NCBI GenBank assembly: GCA_025175895.1
Contig: CM045998.1
Location: 10,525,153 to 10,589,152 of the forward strand
Length of the DNA: 64,000 nt
Direction: 5' to 3'
Origin: Wurfbainia villosa
Taxonomy: Eukaryota > Streptophyta > Magnoliopsida > Zingiberales > Zingiberaceae
Each line of letters starts with the position of its first letter. Position 1 is the first letter of the stretch. Made by a program: the position numbers and the translations under genes. The notes below the pieces were generated by a model. It did not search any database and had not been told where the DNA came from. It worked only from the letters and a program-made list of their open reading frames with translations. Below, in pieces: positions 44,583 through 57,502 of this stretch.

Positions 44583-47560
44583 CTACTCTATTACGCACAT
44601 ACCTAACTTTCGTCTTAATAAACTAAATTCGGCTTCGGGTAGTGGTTTGGTGAAGATGTCCGCTAGGTTTGATTTGGACTCAACATACTCTAGTTGTATA
44701 GTTCCATTAGTTACATGTTCCCTAATGAAGTGGTGTTTAACTTCTATATGTTTTGTCCTAGAATGACATATTGGATTTTTAGTTAAGTTAATTGAACTGA
44801 TGTTATCTATGTAGGTTTTAATGTTGTTAAAGATTAAGCTAAAGTCTTGGAGAGTGTGCTTCATCCACAGGAGCTGAGAGACACACTCACCCATCGCAAC
44901 GTATTCGGCTTCGGTGGTAGATAAGGCAACGCAATGCTGCTTCCTACTGCACCAACTCACTAGACTCGAGCCGAGGATTTGACAACAACCACTCGTGCTC
45001 TTTCTATCGAGTTTACTACCGCATAGTCGAGTCGAGTAGCCGATTAGATTAAACTCGGTAGATCTAGGGTACCAAATACCTACGTTAGCGTGCCCTTTAG
45101 ATATCTAAGGATACGCTTGACTAGGGTTAGGTGAGACTCCTTGGCACAGGTTTGTAACCTTGCGCACATACTTACCGCGAATAAAATGTCGGGTCGGCTC
45201 ACGGTTAAGTATAGGAGACTTCTATTGCGCTCTATAGTATTTTAGGTCAACGGGTTTTCCTTCTACATCTTCGCTTTATATTAACATTAGTTGCTATAGG
45301 TGTATTAATTATTTTAGCATCTTGCATTCCAAATCGATTTATTAAGTCCTTAGTATATTTTTGTTGATGTAAATATATTCCATCTTTAGTTTGTTTAATT
45401 TGTAAATCTAAGAAGAAACTTAACTCTCCTACTAAATTCATTTCAAATTCACTTTCCATAAGTGAGATGAATTCGTTTAGCAGGATCGAGTTGGTAGTTC
45501 CAAAATTATATCATCTACATAGATTTGGGCTATAAAGATTTCTTTTCCTACGGTTTTACGAATAAGGTTGGGTCGACTAAACCTTGGTTGAATCCTTTGG
45601 ACTTAAGATAGATCGAAGCCTTCGTACATCAAGCTCTTGGGGCTTGTTTGAGTCCATATAGGGCTTTCTTAAGTCTAAGGACATGGTCAGTTTATCTAAA
45701 TTTTCAATCCGGAGGTTGATCGACGAAACTTCTTCCTTAATGTATCCATTCAAAAATGCTGACTTGACATCCATTTGAAACAATTTAAAACCTCGATGTG
45801 CAGCATATGCTAACAACATTCGAATGGACTCTAGTCTTGCTACGGGGGCGTAGGTCTCATCGTAATCTAAACCTTCGACTTGACTAAACCCTTTTGCGAC
45901 TAACCTAGCTTTATTTCTAACTACTTCACCTTTATCATCAAGTTTATTTCGAAATACCCACCTTGTTCCAATAATTGATTTTTCTTTAGGTGGTGGTACT
46001 AATTCCCAGACTTCATTTCTAGTGAATTGAGCTAGCTCTTCTTGCATAGCAATAATCCAGTCGGGATCAAGAAGTGCTTGTTCAATAGTTTTGGGTTCTA
46101 TTTTGGAAATTAACGAGATTTGACTAAGGTTTCGATATGAAGCTCTAGTTCGAACCCCTAAATTTGGATCACCTATAACTTGATTGATAGGATGACTTGG
46201 GTTAGGGTCATCTATCACTTGGTCGATAGGATGACTTGGGTTAGGACGAGATTCAAGTTCAAGATCAGAGTCGGGTTTGCTATAAGTTGATTTGCTAGTT
46301 GGTTTTGTTAAGGATTGAACGGGTTCATGTCCTTCGTCGAAAACTATATTAATGGTTTCTTCGACTCTAAGAGTGTCGTGATTGTATACCCTATAAGCTC
46401 TACTGGTGGTTGAGTATCCTAGAAAGGTTCCAGTAGAGGTTTTGGATTTGAATTTCCCTAGGTAATCCTTAGTGTTTAAGATATGTACCTTGCATCCAAA
46501 TACCCTAAAGTATTTGATGTTCGGTATTTTATCGTGATAAATCTCGTACGAGGACTTTTGGTGCCTCTTTACCATAAGGATCCTATTTTGGACATAGCAA
46601 GCCGTACTAACGGCCTGCCCAAAATCTACTCGGGTAGGTTATACTGCTTTAACATTGTCCTAGCGCTTCTTGTAGGGTTCTATTTTTCCGCTCGACTAAC
46701 CCATTTTGTTGTGGGGTTCTAGGACATGAAAACTCATGGTGGTATCCGCTTAGGTTACGTAAATCTGTAAACCTCGTGGTTTTCGAATTCACCACCATGA
46801 TCGCTTCTAAGTCTTTTAATCTTAAGGTTCTTTTGATTTTCGATTAACCTACAAAGATTGATTAGTTGGTCTAGGTATCATTTTTATGTTTGATAAACCT
46901 AACCTAAGTAAATCTAGAATAGTCCAATTATGACTAAGCAAAATTGACTACCATTGAGTGACTTAGCTCCATGTGAATCAAATAGATCCATGTGTAGGAG
47001 CTCAAGAACACTTTTGGTCTGTTCTTGATTAGTTAATTGATGTTGTGTCCTAGATTGTTTACCTTGTTGACAAGCATTACATATTTTATTATCCAAGTTG
47101 TTTAGTTTAGGCAAACCTATAACAAGCCACTGACTCATCTTGTGGACGAGTCTTGGGTGCGAGTGTCCGAGTCTTGGTGCCATAACCAAGATTCCTCTCA
47201 CGTGTCATAAGACACTTGGTTGAGGAGTTGGGTAAATTTATTGTGTAGATGTTGCTATTCCTAGTTCCTTTAAGTATTATTTTAGATGTTGCATTTATCT
47301 TGATTACGCATTCATTTTCTAGAAATATGACCTTATAATTGTTATCACACAATTGGCTTACACTAAGTAAATTATATTGAAAGTTTTCTACTAATAAGAC
47401 ATTTTGAATTGTAAAGTTAGAGTTGAGCTCAATATCACCGATCCGATGATTTTGAGCTTGCCGTGCTATTCGAAGGCTACCGATCCTTGTCGCTTTGAAT
47501 CGTAACCGAAAATCGAGTTGATCCTGGCCATGTGTCGGGAGCAACCAGCATCAACATCCA
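44583..47560 (-). pseudogene. SIRE copy 1 pol: GAG-pre-integrase, integrase, RT, RNase H
   Basis: In minus-strand order: LLSVSQLCDNNYKVIF (47350s); integrase zinc region ICNACQQGKQSRTQH and LHMDLFDSHGAKSL (47100-46960); a gap of broken text; integrase tail FRVFGCKVHILNTKDYLGKF (46500s). RT follows with NEVWELVPPPKEKSIIGTRW, then ARLVAKGFSQVEGLDYDETY and the catalytic FQMDVKSAFLNGYI (45780s), and the LSFFLDLQIKQTKDGIYLHQ segment. RNase H is at 45060-44583 (CSRKQHCVALSTTEAEYVAM, LADIFTKPLPEAEF). The YVDDIIFG box near 45510 has a base missing. Many small indels, often in CG-rich words, break frames that are otherwise well conserved. Confidence 0.9.
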
Positions 47561-47599
47561 TTGATCCTACATATAAGGTAGTTGGATCGGATATTGGAA

Positions 47600-49465
47600 T
47601 TACTAAAGGGTTGTTTGTAAGTTTTAAACCTAAATCATCTCACCAATATCTACATGATCAAAACATGTTATTCCTATGTGTTATTGTGAGATGACTTTCA
47701 ATTTTACTTGATTAATTTTAATGAATTTAAATTAACCAACATTAGGTTAGATTCGATTTAGTCTAAGCTCATCAAGTAATCTTTTCAAGAGATTAGCTTC
47801 TGTGTCGTGGCGAGGCAGAGGCCTTCTTTGATCGGAACAACGACCACTTCCTTAGACAAAGCTAATTTCAAGAAATTGATAACTCGACTTACTTGAGACT
47901 ACATCTTGGTCTAACTAGTTATTTTTGAAAAGAGGCTCCCGAGGCTCAATCTTTCGTAGGATTTTAGTTGATTATGAGTCCTATCTAACCATTCTAAAAA
48001 TAAAGGAAAAACTAAGCATGCAATTTCTAAGACTTAACAAAATACATTTTGTATTGGCTCCACTGGACCATTGAATCGAGTGGGTCTATTCACATAGTGA
48101 ATTTGGTCCTGGGAACCCAATACATGTTAGATCCTAAAGTTGAAATCAAAGTGATCTTAGGGACCCATGCTTGGACATTTTTCTTATGTTGGTTTACTAT
48201 AGACATATATGACTTATTGGTTGTATTTGAGTTAAACTAGTCCGCCTTGTTGTACACGGCCCTTTGTGATCCAAGTAAGAGGTCAAGTCCCTTGGATCCC
48301 AAAGTGAACCTTTCCAACGTGTTCCTAAGGTCTTCGACTTGTGTTTTCAAAAGCGAGTTCTCAACTTCAAGCTTTTCAACTTGCAGGTTGAGTCCTCCTC
48401 TTGAATACGAGTAGTCGAAGAGGTTAGGGAGACCTCATGTTTGAGGAGGTTAACCTCCTCAATTAGGGTCTCGACCTTGGACTCGGACTTAGCTAGTTTC
48501 TTATTTAAAAATTTAATTGCACCATACAAAGTATTAAGTAACGACTTACCCTTAATGATTCTTTTGAACGGATACGGATCCGTGGCTTGTCTTGAATGGA
48601 AGCTCATCATCGGATTCGACTCGACTCTTCTTCTTTCGAGTCGTGCTCTCGGCTTGGCCATTAGAGCTTGGATATCGCCTTCTTCCTCCGACAACTCCTC
48701 CCAAGTAGCGCTTAGCGCTTTCTTGGTCTTTGATGTTATTCTTTAGCTTTGGGCACTTGGACTTGATGTGACCGAACTCGCTGCACTCATAACATCTAAA
48801 ATTAGAAGTATTTGAATTAGGTTTAGGCTTACCTTGAGTTGTTGGTCGTTTCGCCTCTTGATCATCTTCCGAACTAGATTGACTAGTTCGGATTCTATTT
48901 CGAGTCTACTCCGATTCGGACTCGCCTTCTTCCTTCGGGGTGGCTTGCTTGCGGGCTTCTTCTTCTTGAAACTGCAACTAACGCAATACTCTTCTACTGG
49001 ACCACGTTAGTTTGCTCATGTAATTCAAGTTCAAAACAATTGCCTAACCTAATTTTAGAAAGGTCCTTGGAGACCTTGTAGGCATCGACCATGGATGCCC
49101 ACAAGGTGGTCCTAGGAAACGAGTTAAGAGAATACGATAAGGTCGCGATTCTCGACCTTTTGTCCGATGGCATGGAGTTGGTTGATGTCTTGGATACGAG
49201 CATGTAGTTGAGTTGCGGTCTCGCTTTTCCTGCATTTTCAAGTTATACAATTTATTTAAAAGTAAATCTCTTTTACATACCTTCGTGTCGTCGGTGCCTT
49301 CGTGTAGTTCCACTAGCTTGGTCCATAAGTCCTTTGCACTAATGAAGGGGCCGACGCTTGAGCTCTTCCTTGACAACCCACATTGCAAGATTTGAGTTGC
49401 CTTGGCATCGGCTTCTACTTGTTTTTCATGGAATTTGACCATTGATCGTAACCCAAAGATTCACC
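47600..49465 (-). pseudogene. SIRE copy 1 gag, degenerate
   Basis: The minus strand from about 49465 has MVKFHEKQVEADAKATQILQ, the gag core with LWTKLVELHEGTDDTKVCKR, LLLNKLYNLKMQ and LSYSLNSFPRTTLWASMVDA. Basic and acidic stretches follow, then a knuckle near 48740-48810 (CYECSEFGHIKSKC, intact C-x2-C-x4-H-x4-C), and a coiled-coil-like region (LLNTLYGAIKFLNKKLAKSE, 48540). Protease text around 47600-48000 is poorly preserved. Single-base losses break the frame at several points. Confidence 0.8.
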
Positions 49466-49970
49466 ATCTTCATTAATAGGAAGTGTGAAACCGGTTTGAT
49501 TACGATCCACATCTCGATTTGGGTTTTAAGAAAGCATTCCATCCGACCTTCCAATAACGAAAGTCATTACCGCTTGTAAAACGGGTCGGGCGTGCTAAAC
49601 CCTTCGAGATGGGCCATTTAAAAACAAGAAGAAGAACGAAAAAGAATCTTGCAAAACACACACGAAAGAATATTCCAAGACTTTCGCCTTGGATTAGTAG
49701 TGCAGAAGTAAAGAAAAAAATATATATAAAATGTAACTTGCAAAAAGAAATAAACAATCAAATGCGAATGTCGCTGAGTTCCGAGGACAACCTTACTCGG
49801 GATCTAACCCGAAGGACAACCTTATCCGGATCCTAAAGCCTCTAATGCAATTCTATATGTAGGAGAAGATAAGCAAGTGAAATAATTATACTAAAACAGA
49901 AATAAATAAATAAAAAATATGTGAAAAAAAAAAAACAAAGCTAGATTGGTGGTTTCACGAATCTTAGCGC

Positions 49971-49983
49971 CGACTCGATACCA
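49971..49983 (-). other. SIRE copy 1 primer-binding site, degenerate
   Basis: The minus strand reads TGGTATCGAGTCGG where copy 2 has the standard TGGTATCAGAGCC. It adjoins LTR-B. Confidence 0.75.
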
Positions 49984-49985
49984 AT

Positions 49986-51335
49986 TGTTGGATCGAAAGT
50001 GTCGCTAGAGGGGGTGAATAGCGATACGATGTCGTTAAAAACTTTGCAATAAGTAAAAGCAAGTAGAGAGTGCACAGCGGAAATATAAAGTAGACAAGAT
50101 ATTTTTACGTGGTTCACAATCTTTCGATTGCTAATCCACGGCCCTAGTGATCCTTGATCACGTACGGAGGGCAATTCACTAAAACCACTCCTCCTCGTTG
50201 GAAGTAGGAGCAACGATCACAAAAAGAAATCAAGGCAAAGGGACACTCCCCCTTTCCTTGTTACGATTAAAGCACAAAGACAATTTAAAGAAGTAGAACT
50301 TAAATAAATATACCGACAACTCTTATAAGTAGAAGATGTAGCTTTCGTTGTCGGCGGCACTTCGTCATAGCAAATGTGAGTAGTAGTAGCGGCGTTACGA
50401 CGGAGTGTTGAGAGCTCTTGATTTCTTGTCTTTTTGCTTGGCGTGAACATGTCTATTTATGGATATTGATCTATGAATTTAGACATAGGTAGTGTCCAAG
50501 GTGAGGTTCTTATCCCCCAAGTCTTGCTCATCCACATCCTTTGCGCCAACTCAAGGATGGGGTGCTTCATCCAACCACCTTGTGCCACAACTCAAGGATG
50601 AGGTGCTCATCCAACCACCTTGTGCCACCTCAAGGAGGCCTTCACGCCAACTTGTTGGAGCCATCCAACTTGTGCCACATCATGGGAGCCAACCATCTTG
50701 TGCCAACTCTCCTCATTTTGGGCGTCCAAGCTTGATGGTGGTTTGCCAACCATCTTGTGCCAACTCACCTCATTTTGGGCGTCCAACTTGATGATGGTTT
50801 TGGATGTTCACCTTGATGCCACATCACCTAATTTTGGGGGTCCAAGCTTGGTGATGGTTTGGATGTCCACCTTGATGCCACATCACCCTTTGTACCAAAA
50901 CACGAGTCAAGTCCAAATTCACCCCCTTGAAATTCGAGCTCTTCGGAACTAGACGGTGATTGGTATCGTAGTAGAGCAGGTCAAAGGGTTTTCGACGCAA
51001 GTTAGCTTAAAATATAACGTACGATGGTTCTAACCAACTGATCTCGACCTAGACCTTCCATTGGAGGTATTGGGTCGGATCTACCCTTGCTTCGCTTTCA
51101 CACGAGCTTACCTTGTAGCCTCGCTTAGGTCCTTCACCCGAGTACCTCGGCTTCCTCCAAATCCTCGGCATTGCCCGACCACCTCGGTTCCCACCGGGTG
51201 TCGCAGACCTTCCGCTCAACTTTAGCATTTCTGCACACTTAATTGAGCTCGTAAGATAACAAATATACCCTTAACTATTGAGCCTTTTGCCATAATCAAA
51301 ATACCGGTTCGACTTTGGTGCCCACTGCACCAACA
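49986..51335 (-). mobile_element. SIRE LTR-B (central, shared by both copies)
   Basis: 1350 bp. It serves as the 5' LTR of copy 1 and the 3' LTR of copy 2. It has many private small indels and a rearranged stretch at about 50940-51000, where A and C agree with each other. Confidence 0.95.
50540..50885. repeat. Minisatellite-like repeats within the SIRE LTR
   Basis: Diverged units of about 40-60 bp built from ccaacttgatg, ttgtgccac/aac and ctcattttgggcgtccaa. The equivalent blocks are about 43040-43310 in LTR-A and 58060-58410 in LTR-C. Copy number differs between LTRs. Confidence 0.75.
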
Positions 51336-51722
51336 ATCTCCCCTTTTTTGATTCATGGCAAACCGACACAAAGTTAAGGAAAAATTAAGCTAGCATAAAG
51401 ATTAAATATGAATGAGCTAGCATAAAGATTAAATATGAATGAGCTAGCATAATGATTAAATATGAATGAGAAATATTATTGTTTCAAGTTCTCCCTTTGA
51501 GGTAACCTCCTTGACCGAAGGTGAGTTCTTGAAAAATAATTTTTACTCCCTTAATAGTTGCTTAAGTAATCGGAATTACTTAATATAAAAGGTAATAATT
51601 TTGTTTACTTTCTTCCCTTTAATTTTGGTTAATTTTGGTTACTTTTGTGACTTTCTCCCCCTTTTGCCTTAACTCAAAAAGTTTGTAAATATATTTTAGG
51701 GTTTGTAAGTCCAAGCAAGTTC

Positions 51723-51808
<86 letters not shown>

Positions 51809-52141
51809 AATAATAATAAGCTTGAAAATATGTTCATCTAAAATGTACAACTTCGGTTGGACTTGATTGATATAGAATGATCAATAAGTCTTGAAGGAGT
51901 TGATTAATTTTAAATAATTATACTCCATGGTTCATATCGATGCGAATCTACATCTGGAACTGTGAGTAAGGTCCTAACATCTCACGCCCGTCTACGTGGC
52001 TAAGTACACAAACACATTAGTCCTATGTGTTGTGAGATGTGTTGGCTCCTTAAATCTATAGGTATATGATTTCTAAGGTAAGACTTAGGCTAATTTCATA
52101 AAAAGAAGCAAAAATAGAGTACATATATAGAGAAATTTAAA
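51336..52141 (-). other. SIRE copy 2: polypurine tract and 3' non-coding region
   Basis: The counterpart of 43791-44582, with the same gagctagcata units (51390-51465) and a TA microsatellite at 51725-51795. A short duplication, ttttggttaattttggtta, near 51620 is absent from copy 1. Confidence 0.8.
51725..51795. repeat. (TA)n microsatellite, about 35 units
   Basis: Counterpart of the tract at 44166-44231, slightly longer. Confidence 0.95.
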
Positions 52142-55090
52142 TCCTACTCTATTACGCACATACCTAACTTTCGTCTTAATAAACTAAATTCGGCTTCGGG
52201 TCGTGGTTTGGTGAAGATGTCCGCTAGGTTTGATTTGGACTCAACATACTCTAGTTGTATAGTTCCATTAGTTACATGTTCCCTAATGAAGTGGTGTTTA
52301 ACTTCTATATGTTTTGTCCTAGAATGACATATTGGATTTTTAGTTAAGTTAATTGATGATGTTATCTATGTAGGTTTTAATGTTGTTAAAGATTAAGCTA
52401 AAGTCTTGGAGAGTGTGCTTCATCCACAGTGAGTGAGAGACACACTCACCCATCGCAACGTATTCCGGTGGTAGATAAGGCAACGCAATGCTGCTTCCTA
52501 CTGCACCAACTCACTAGACTCGAGCCGAGGATTTGACAACAACCACTCGTGCTCTTTCTATCGAGTTTACTACCGGCATAGTCGGAGTCGGAGTAGCCGA
52601 TTAGATTAAACTCGGTAGATCTAGGGTACCAAATACCTACGTTTAGCGTGCCCTTTAGATATCTAAGGATACGCTTGACTAGGGTTAGGTGAGACTCCTC
52701 GCACAAAGTTTGTAACCTCACATACTTACCGCGAATAAAATGTCGGCTCGCTTAAGTATAGGAGACTTCCTATCATAGCCCTATAGTATTTTAGGTCAAC
52801 GGGTTTTCCTTCTACATCTTCGCTTTATATTAACATTAGTTGCTATAGGTGTATTAATTATTTTAGCATCTTGCATTCCAAATCGATTTATTAAGTCCTT
52901 AGTATATTTTTGTTGATGTAAATATATTCCATCTTTAGTTTGTTTAATTTGTAAATCTAAGAAGAAACTTAACTCTCCTACTAAATTCATTTCAAATTCA
53001 CTTTCCATAAGTGAGATGAATTCGTTTAGCAGGATCGAGTTGGTAGTTCCAAAAATTATATCATCAACATAGATTTGGGCTATAAAGATTTCTTTTCCTA
53101 CGGTTATAACGAAAAAGCTAGGGTAGACTAAACCATGGTACAATCCTATGGACTTAAGATAGATCGAAGCCTTCGCATCAAGCTCTTGGGGCTTGTTTGA
53201 GTCCATATAGGGCTTTCTTAAGTCTAAGGACATGGTCGTTTATCTAAATTTTCAATCCGGGAGGTTGATCGACGTAAACTTCTTCCTTAATGTATCCATT
53301 CAAAAATGCTGACTTGACATCCATTTGAAACAATTTAAAACCTCGATGAAAGATATGCTAACAACATTCGAATGGACTCTAGTCTGGCTACGTGGGCGTA
53401 GGTCTCATCGTAATCTAAACCTTCGACTTGACTAAACCCTTTTGCGACTAACCTAGCTTTATTTCTAACTACTTCACCTTTATCATCAAGTTTATTTCGA
53501 AATACCCACCTTGTTCCAATAATTGATTTTTCTTTAGGTGGTGGTACTAATTCCCAGACTTCATTTCTAGTGAATTGAGCTAGCTCTTCTTGCATAGCAA
53601 TAATCCAGTCGGGATCAAGAAGTGCTTGTTCAATAGTTTTGGGTTCTATTTTGGAAATTAACGAGATTTGACTAATGTTTCGGTATGAAGCTCTAGTTCG
53701 AACCCCTAAATTTGGATCACCTATAACTTGATTGATAGGATGACTTGGGTTAGGGTCATCTATCACTTGGTCGATAGGATGACTTGGGTTAGACGAGATT
53801 TCAAGTTCAAGTCAGTCGGGTTTGCTATAAGTTGATTTGCTAGTTGGTTTTGTTAAGGATTGAACGGGTTCATGTCCTTCGTCGAAAACTATATTAATGG
53901 TTTCTTCGACTCTAAGAGTGTCGTGATTGTATACCTATAAGCTCTCTTGGTGGTTGAGTATCCTAGAAAGGTTCCAGAGAGGTTTTGGATTTGAATTTCC
54001 TAGGTAATCCTTAGTGTTTAAGATATGTACCTTGCATCCAAATACCCTAAAGTATTTGATGTTCGGTATTTTATCGTGATAAATCTCGACGAGGACTTTT
54101 GGTGCCTCTTTACCATAAGGATCCTATTTTGGACAACGGCCTGCCAAAATCTATCGGGTAGGTTATACTCGTTTAACATTGTCCTAGCGCTTCTTGTAGG
54201 GTTCTATTTTTCCGCTCGACTAACCCATTTTGTTGTGGGGTTCTAGGACATGAAAACTCATGGTGGTATCCGCTTAGGTTACGGTAAATCAGAAACCCGT
54301 GGTTTCTAATTCACCACCATGATCGCTTCTAAGTCTTTTTAATCTTAAGGTTCTTTTGATTTTCGATTAACCTACAAAGATTGATTAGTTGGTCTAGGGT
54401 ATCATTTTTATGTTTGATAAACCTAACCTAAGTAAATCTAGAATAGTCGCCAATTATGACTAAGCAAAATTGACTACCATTGAGTGACTTAGCTCCATGT
54501 GAATCAAATAGATCCATGTAGGAGCTCAAGAACACTTTTGGTCTGCTCTGATTAGTTAATTGATGTTGTGTCCTAGATTGTTTACCTTGTTGACAAGCAT
54601 TACATATTTTATTATCCAAGTTGTTTAGTTTAGGCAAACCTATAACCAGCTTTCACTGACTCATCTTGTGGACGAGTCTTAAAAGCAGTGTCCTAGTCTG
54701 CCATAACCAAGATTCCTCTTTGTGTCATAAGACACTTGGTTGAGGAGTTGGGTAAATTTATTGTGTAGATGTTGCTATTCCTAGTTCCTTTAAGTATTAT
54801 TTTAGATGTTGCATTTATCTTGATTACGATTCATTTTCTAGAAATATGACCTTATAATTGTTATCACACAATTGGCTTACACTAAGTAAATTATATTGAA
54901 AGTTTTCTACTAATAAGACATTTTGAATTGTAAAGTTAGAGTTGAGCTCATCACCCGATCCGATGATTTTGAGCTTGCCGCTATTTCAAGGCTACCGATC
55001 CTTGTCGCTTGAATCGTAATCTCAAAACCGAGTTGATCCCCGGCCATGTGTCGAGCAACCACCGCCCAACATCCATTGATCCTACATATA
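52142..55090 (-). pseudogene. SIRE copy 2 pol: GAG-pre-integrase, integrase, RT, RNase H
   Basis: It has the same order of blocks as copy 1. The RT/RNase H part is better kept in places: 53233-52796 reads through IFIAQIYVDDIIFGTTNSIL and LSFFLDLQIKQTKDGIYLHQ. 52721-52446 has LIGYSDSDYAGSKLDRKSTS intact where copy 1 lacks single G residues. Elsewhere copy 2 is worse, for example the deletion at the TTEAEYVAMG box (52460) and losses in integrase (54560-54680). Confidence 0.9.
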
Positions 55091-55129
55091 AGGTAGTTGG
55101 ATCGGATATTGGAATTACTAAAGGGTTGT

Positions 55130-56960
55130 TTGTAAGTTTTAACCTAAATCATCTCACCAATATCTACATGATCAAAACATGTTATTCCTATGTGTTATTG
55201 TGAGATGACTTTCAATTTTACTTGATTAATTTTAATGAATTTAAATTAACCAACATTAGGTTAGATTCGATTTAGTCTAAGCTCATCAAGTAATCTTTTC
55301 AAGAGATTAGCCGGGCGAGGCACAGAGGCCTTCTTTGATCGGAACAACGACCACTTCCTTAGACAAAGCTAATTTCAAGAAATTGATAACTCGACTTACT
55401 TGAGACTACATCTTGGTCTAACTAGTTATTTTTGAAAAGAGGCTCGAGGCTCAATCTTTCGCAGGATTTTAGTTGATTATGAGTCCTATCTAACCATTCT
55501 AAAAATAAAGGAAAAACTAAGCATGCAATTTCTAAGACTTAACAAAAATACATTTTGTATTGGCTCCCCCTGGACCATTGAATCGAGTGGGTCTATTCAC
55601 ATAGTGAATTTGGTCCTTGGGAACCCAATACATGTTAGATCCTAAAGTTGAAATCAAAGTGATCTTAGGGACCCATGCTTGGACATTTTTCTTATGTTGG
55701 TTTACTATAGACATATATGACTTATTGGTTGTATTTGAGTTAAACCTGAGTCCGGCCTTGTTGTACACGGCCCTTTGTGATCCAAGTAAGAGGTCAAGTC
55801 CCTTGGATCCCAAAGTGAACCTTTCCAACGTGTTCCTAAGGTCTTCGACTTGTGTTTTCAAAAGCGAGTTCTCAACTTCAAGCTTTTCAACTTGAGTTGA
55901 GTCCTCCTCTTGAATACGAGTAGTCGAAGAGGTTAGGGAGACCTCATGTTTGAGAAGGTTAACCTCCTCAATTAGGGTCTCGACCTTGGACTCGGACTTA
56001 GCTAGTTTCTTATTTAAAAATTTAATTGCGCCATACAAAGTATTAAGTAACGACCGACTTACCCTTAATGATTCTTTTGAACCGGATACGGATCCGTGGC
56101 TTGTCTTGAATGGAAGCTCATCATCGGATTCGGACTCGGACTCTTCTTGGTTTCGAGTCGTGCTCGGTCGGCTTGGCCATTAGAGCTTGGATATCGCCTT
56201 CTTCCTCCGACAACTCCTCCCAAGTAGCGTTAGCGCTTTCTTGGTCTTTGATGCGTTATTCTTTAGCTTTGGGCACTCGGACTTGATGTGACCGAACTCG
56301 TACTCATAACATCTAAAATTAGAAGTATTTGAATTAGGTTTAGGCTTACCTTGAGTTGTTGGTCGTTTTCGTCTCTTGATCATCTTCCAACTAGATTGAC
56401 TAGTTCGGATTCTATTCGAGTCTACTTCCGATTCGGACTCGCCTTCTTCCTTCGGGGTGGCTTGCTTGCGGCTTCTTCTTCTTGAAACTCGCAACTAACG
56501 CAATACTCTTCCTACCGACCACGTTAGTTTGCTCATGTAATTCAAGTTCAAAACAATTCGCCTAACCTAATTTTAGAAAGGTCTGAGACCTTGTAGGCAT
56601 CGACCATGGATGCCCACAAGGTGGTCCTAGGAAACGAGTTAAGAGAATACGATAAGGTCGCGATTCTCGACCTTTGTCCGATGGCATGGAGTTGGTTGAC
56701 GATGTCTTGGATACGAGCATGTAGTTGAGTTGCGGTCTCGCTTTCCTGCATTTTCAAGTTATACAATTTATTTAAAAGTAAATCTCTTTACATACCTTCG
56801 TGTCGCTCGGTGCCTTCGTGTAGTTCCACTAGCTTGGTCCATAAGTCCTTTGCACTAATGAAGGGCCGACGGTTGAGCTCTTCCTTGACAACCCACATTG
56901 CAAGATTTGAGTTGCCTTGGCATCGGCTTCTACTTGTTTTTCATGGAATTTGACCATTGA
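55130..56960 (-). pseudogene. SIRE copy 2 gag, degenerate
   Basis: Counterpart of copy 1 gag. It is well preserved at 56038-55532 (the coiled-coil-like NKKLAKSESKVETLIEEVNL region, then YNKAGLRFNSNTTNKSYMSI). The zinc knuckle at about 56290 has lost part of its second Cys pair (CYEYEFGHIKSEC). Frame-breaking single-base indels are frequent. Confidence 0.8.
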
Positions 56961-57487
56961 TCGTAACCCAAAGATTCACCATCTTCATTAATAGGAAGTG
57001 TGAAACCGGTTTGATTACGATCCACATCTCGATTTGGGTTTTAAGAAAGCATTCCATCCGACCCTTCCAATAACGAAAGTCATTACCGTTGTAAAACGGG
57101 GTCGGCAATGCTAAACCCTTCGAGATGGGCCATTTAAAAACAAGAAGAAGAACGATTTAAAAGAATCTTGCAAAACACACACGAAAGAATATTCCAAGAC
57201 TTTCGCCTTGGATTAGTAGAGAAGTAAAGAAAAAAATATATATAAAATGTAACTTGCAAAAAGAAATAAACAATCAAATGCGAATGTCGCTGAAGTTCGA
57301 GGACAACCTTACTCGATCTAACCCAAGGACAACCTTATCCGATCCTAAAGCCTCTAATGCAATTCTATATGTAGGAGAAGATAAGCAAGTGAAATAATTA
57401 TACGAAAACAGAAATAAATAAATAAAAAATCTGTGAAACAAGAAAAACAAAGCTAGATTGGTGGTTTCACCGAATCTTAGCGCCCCC

Positions 57488-57500
57488 GGCTCTGATACCA
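57488..57500 (-). other. SIRE copy 2 primer-binding site
   Basis: The minus strand reads TGGTATCAGAGCC, a perfect initiator-Met tRNA match, two bases from LTR-C. Confidence 0.95.
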
Positions 57501-57502
57501 AT

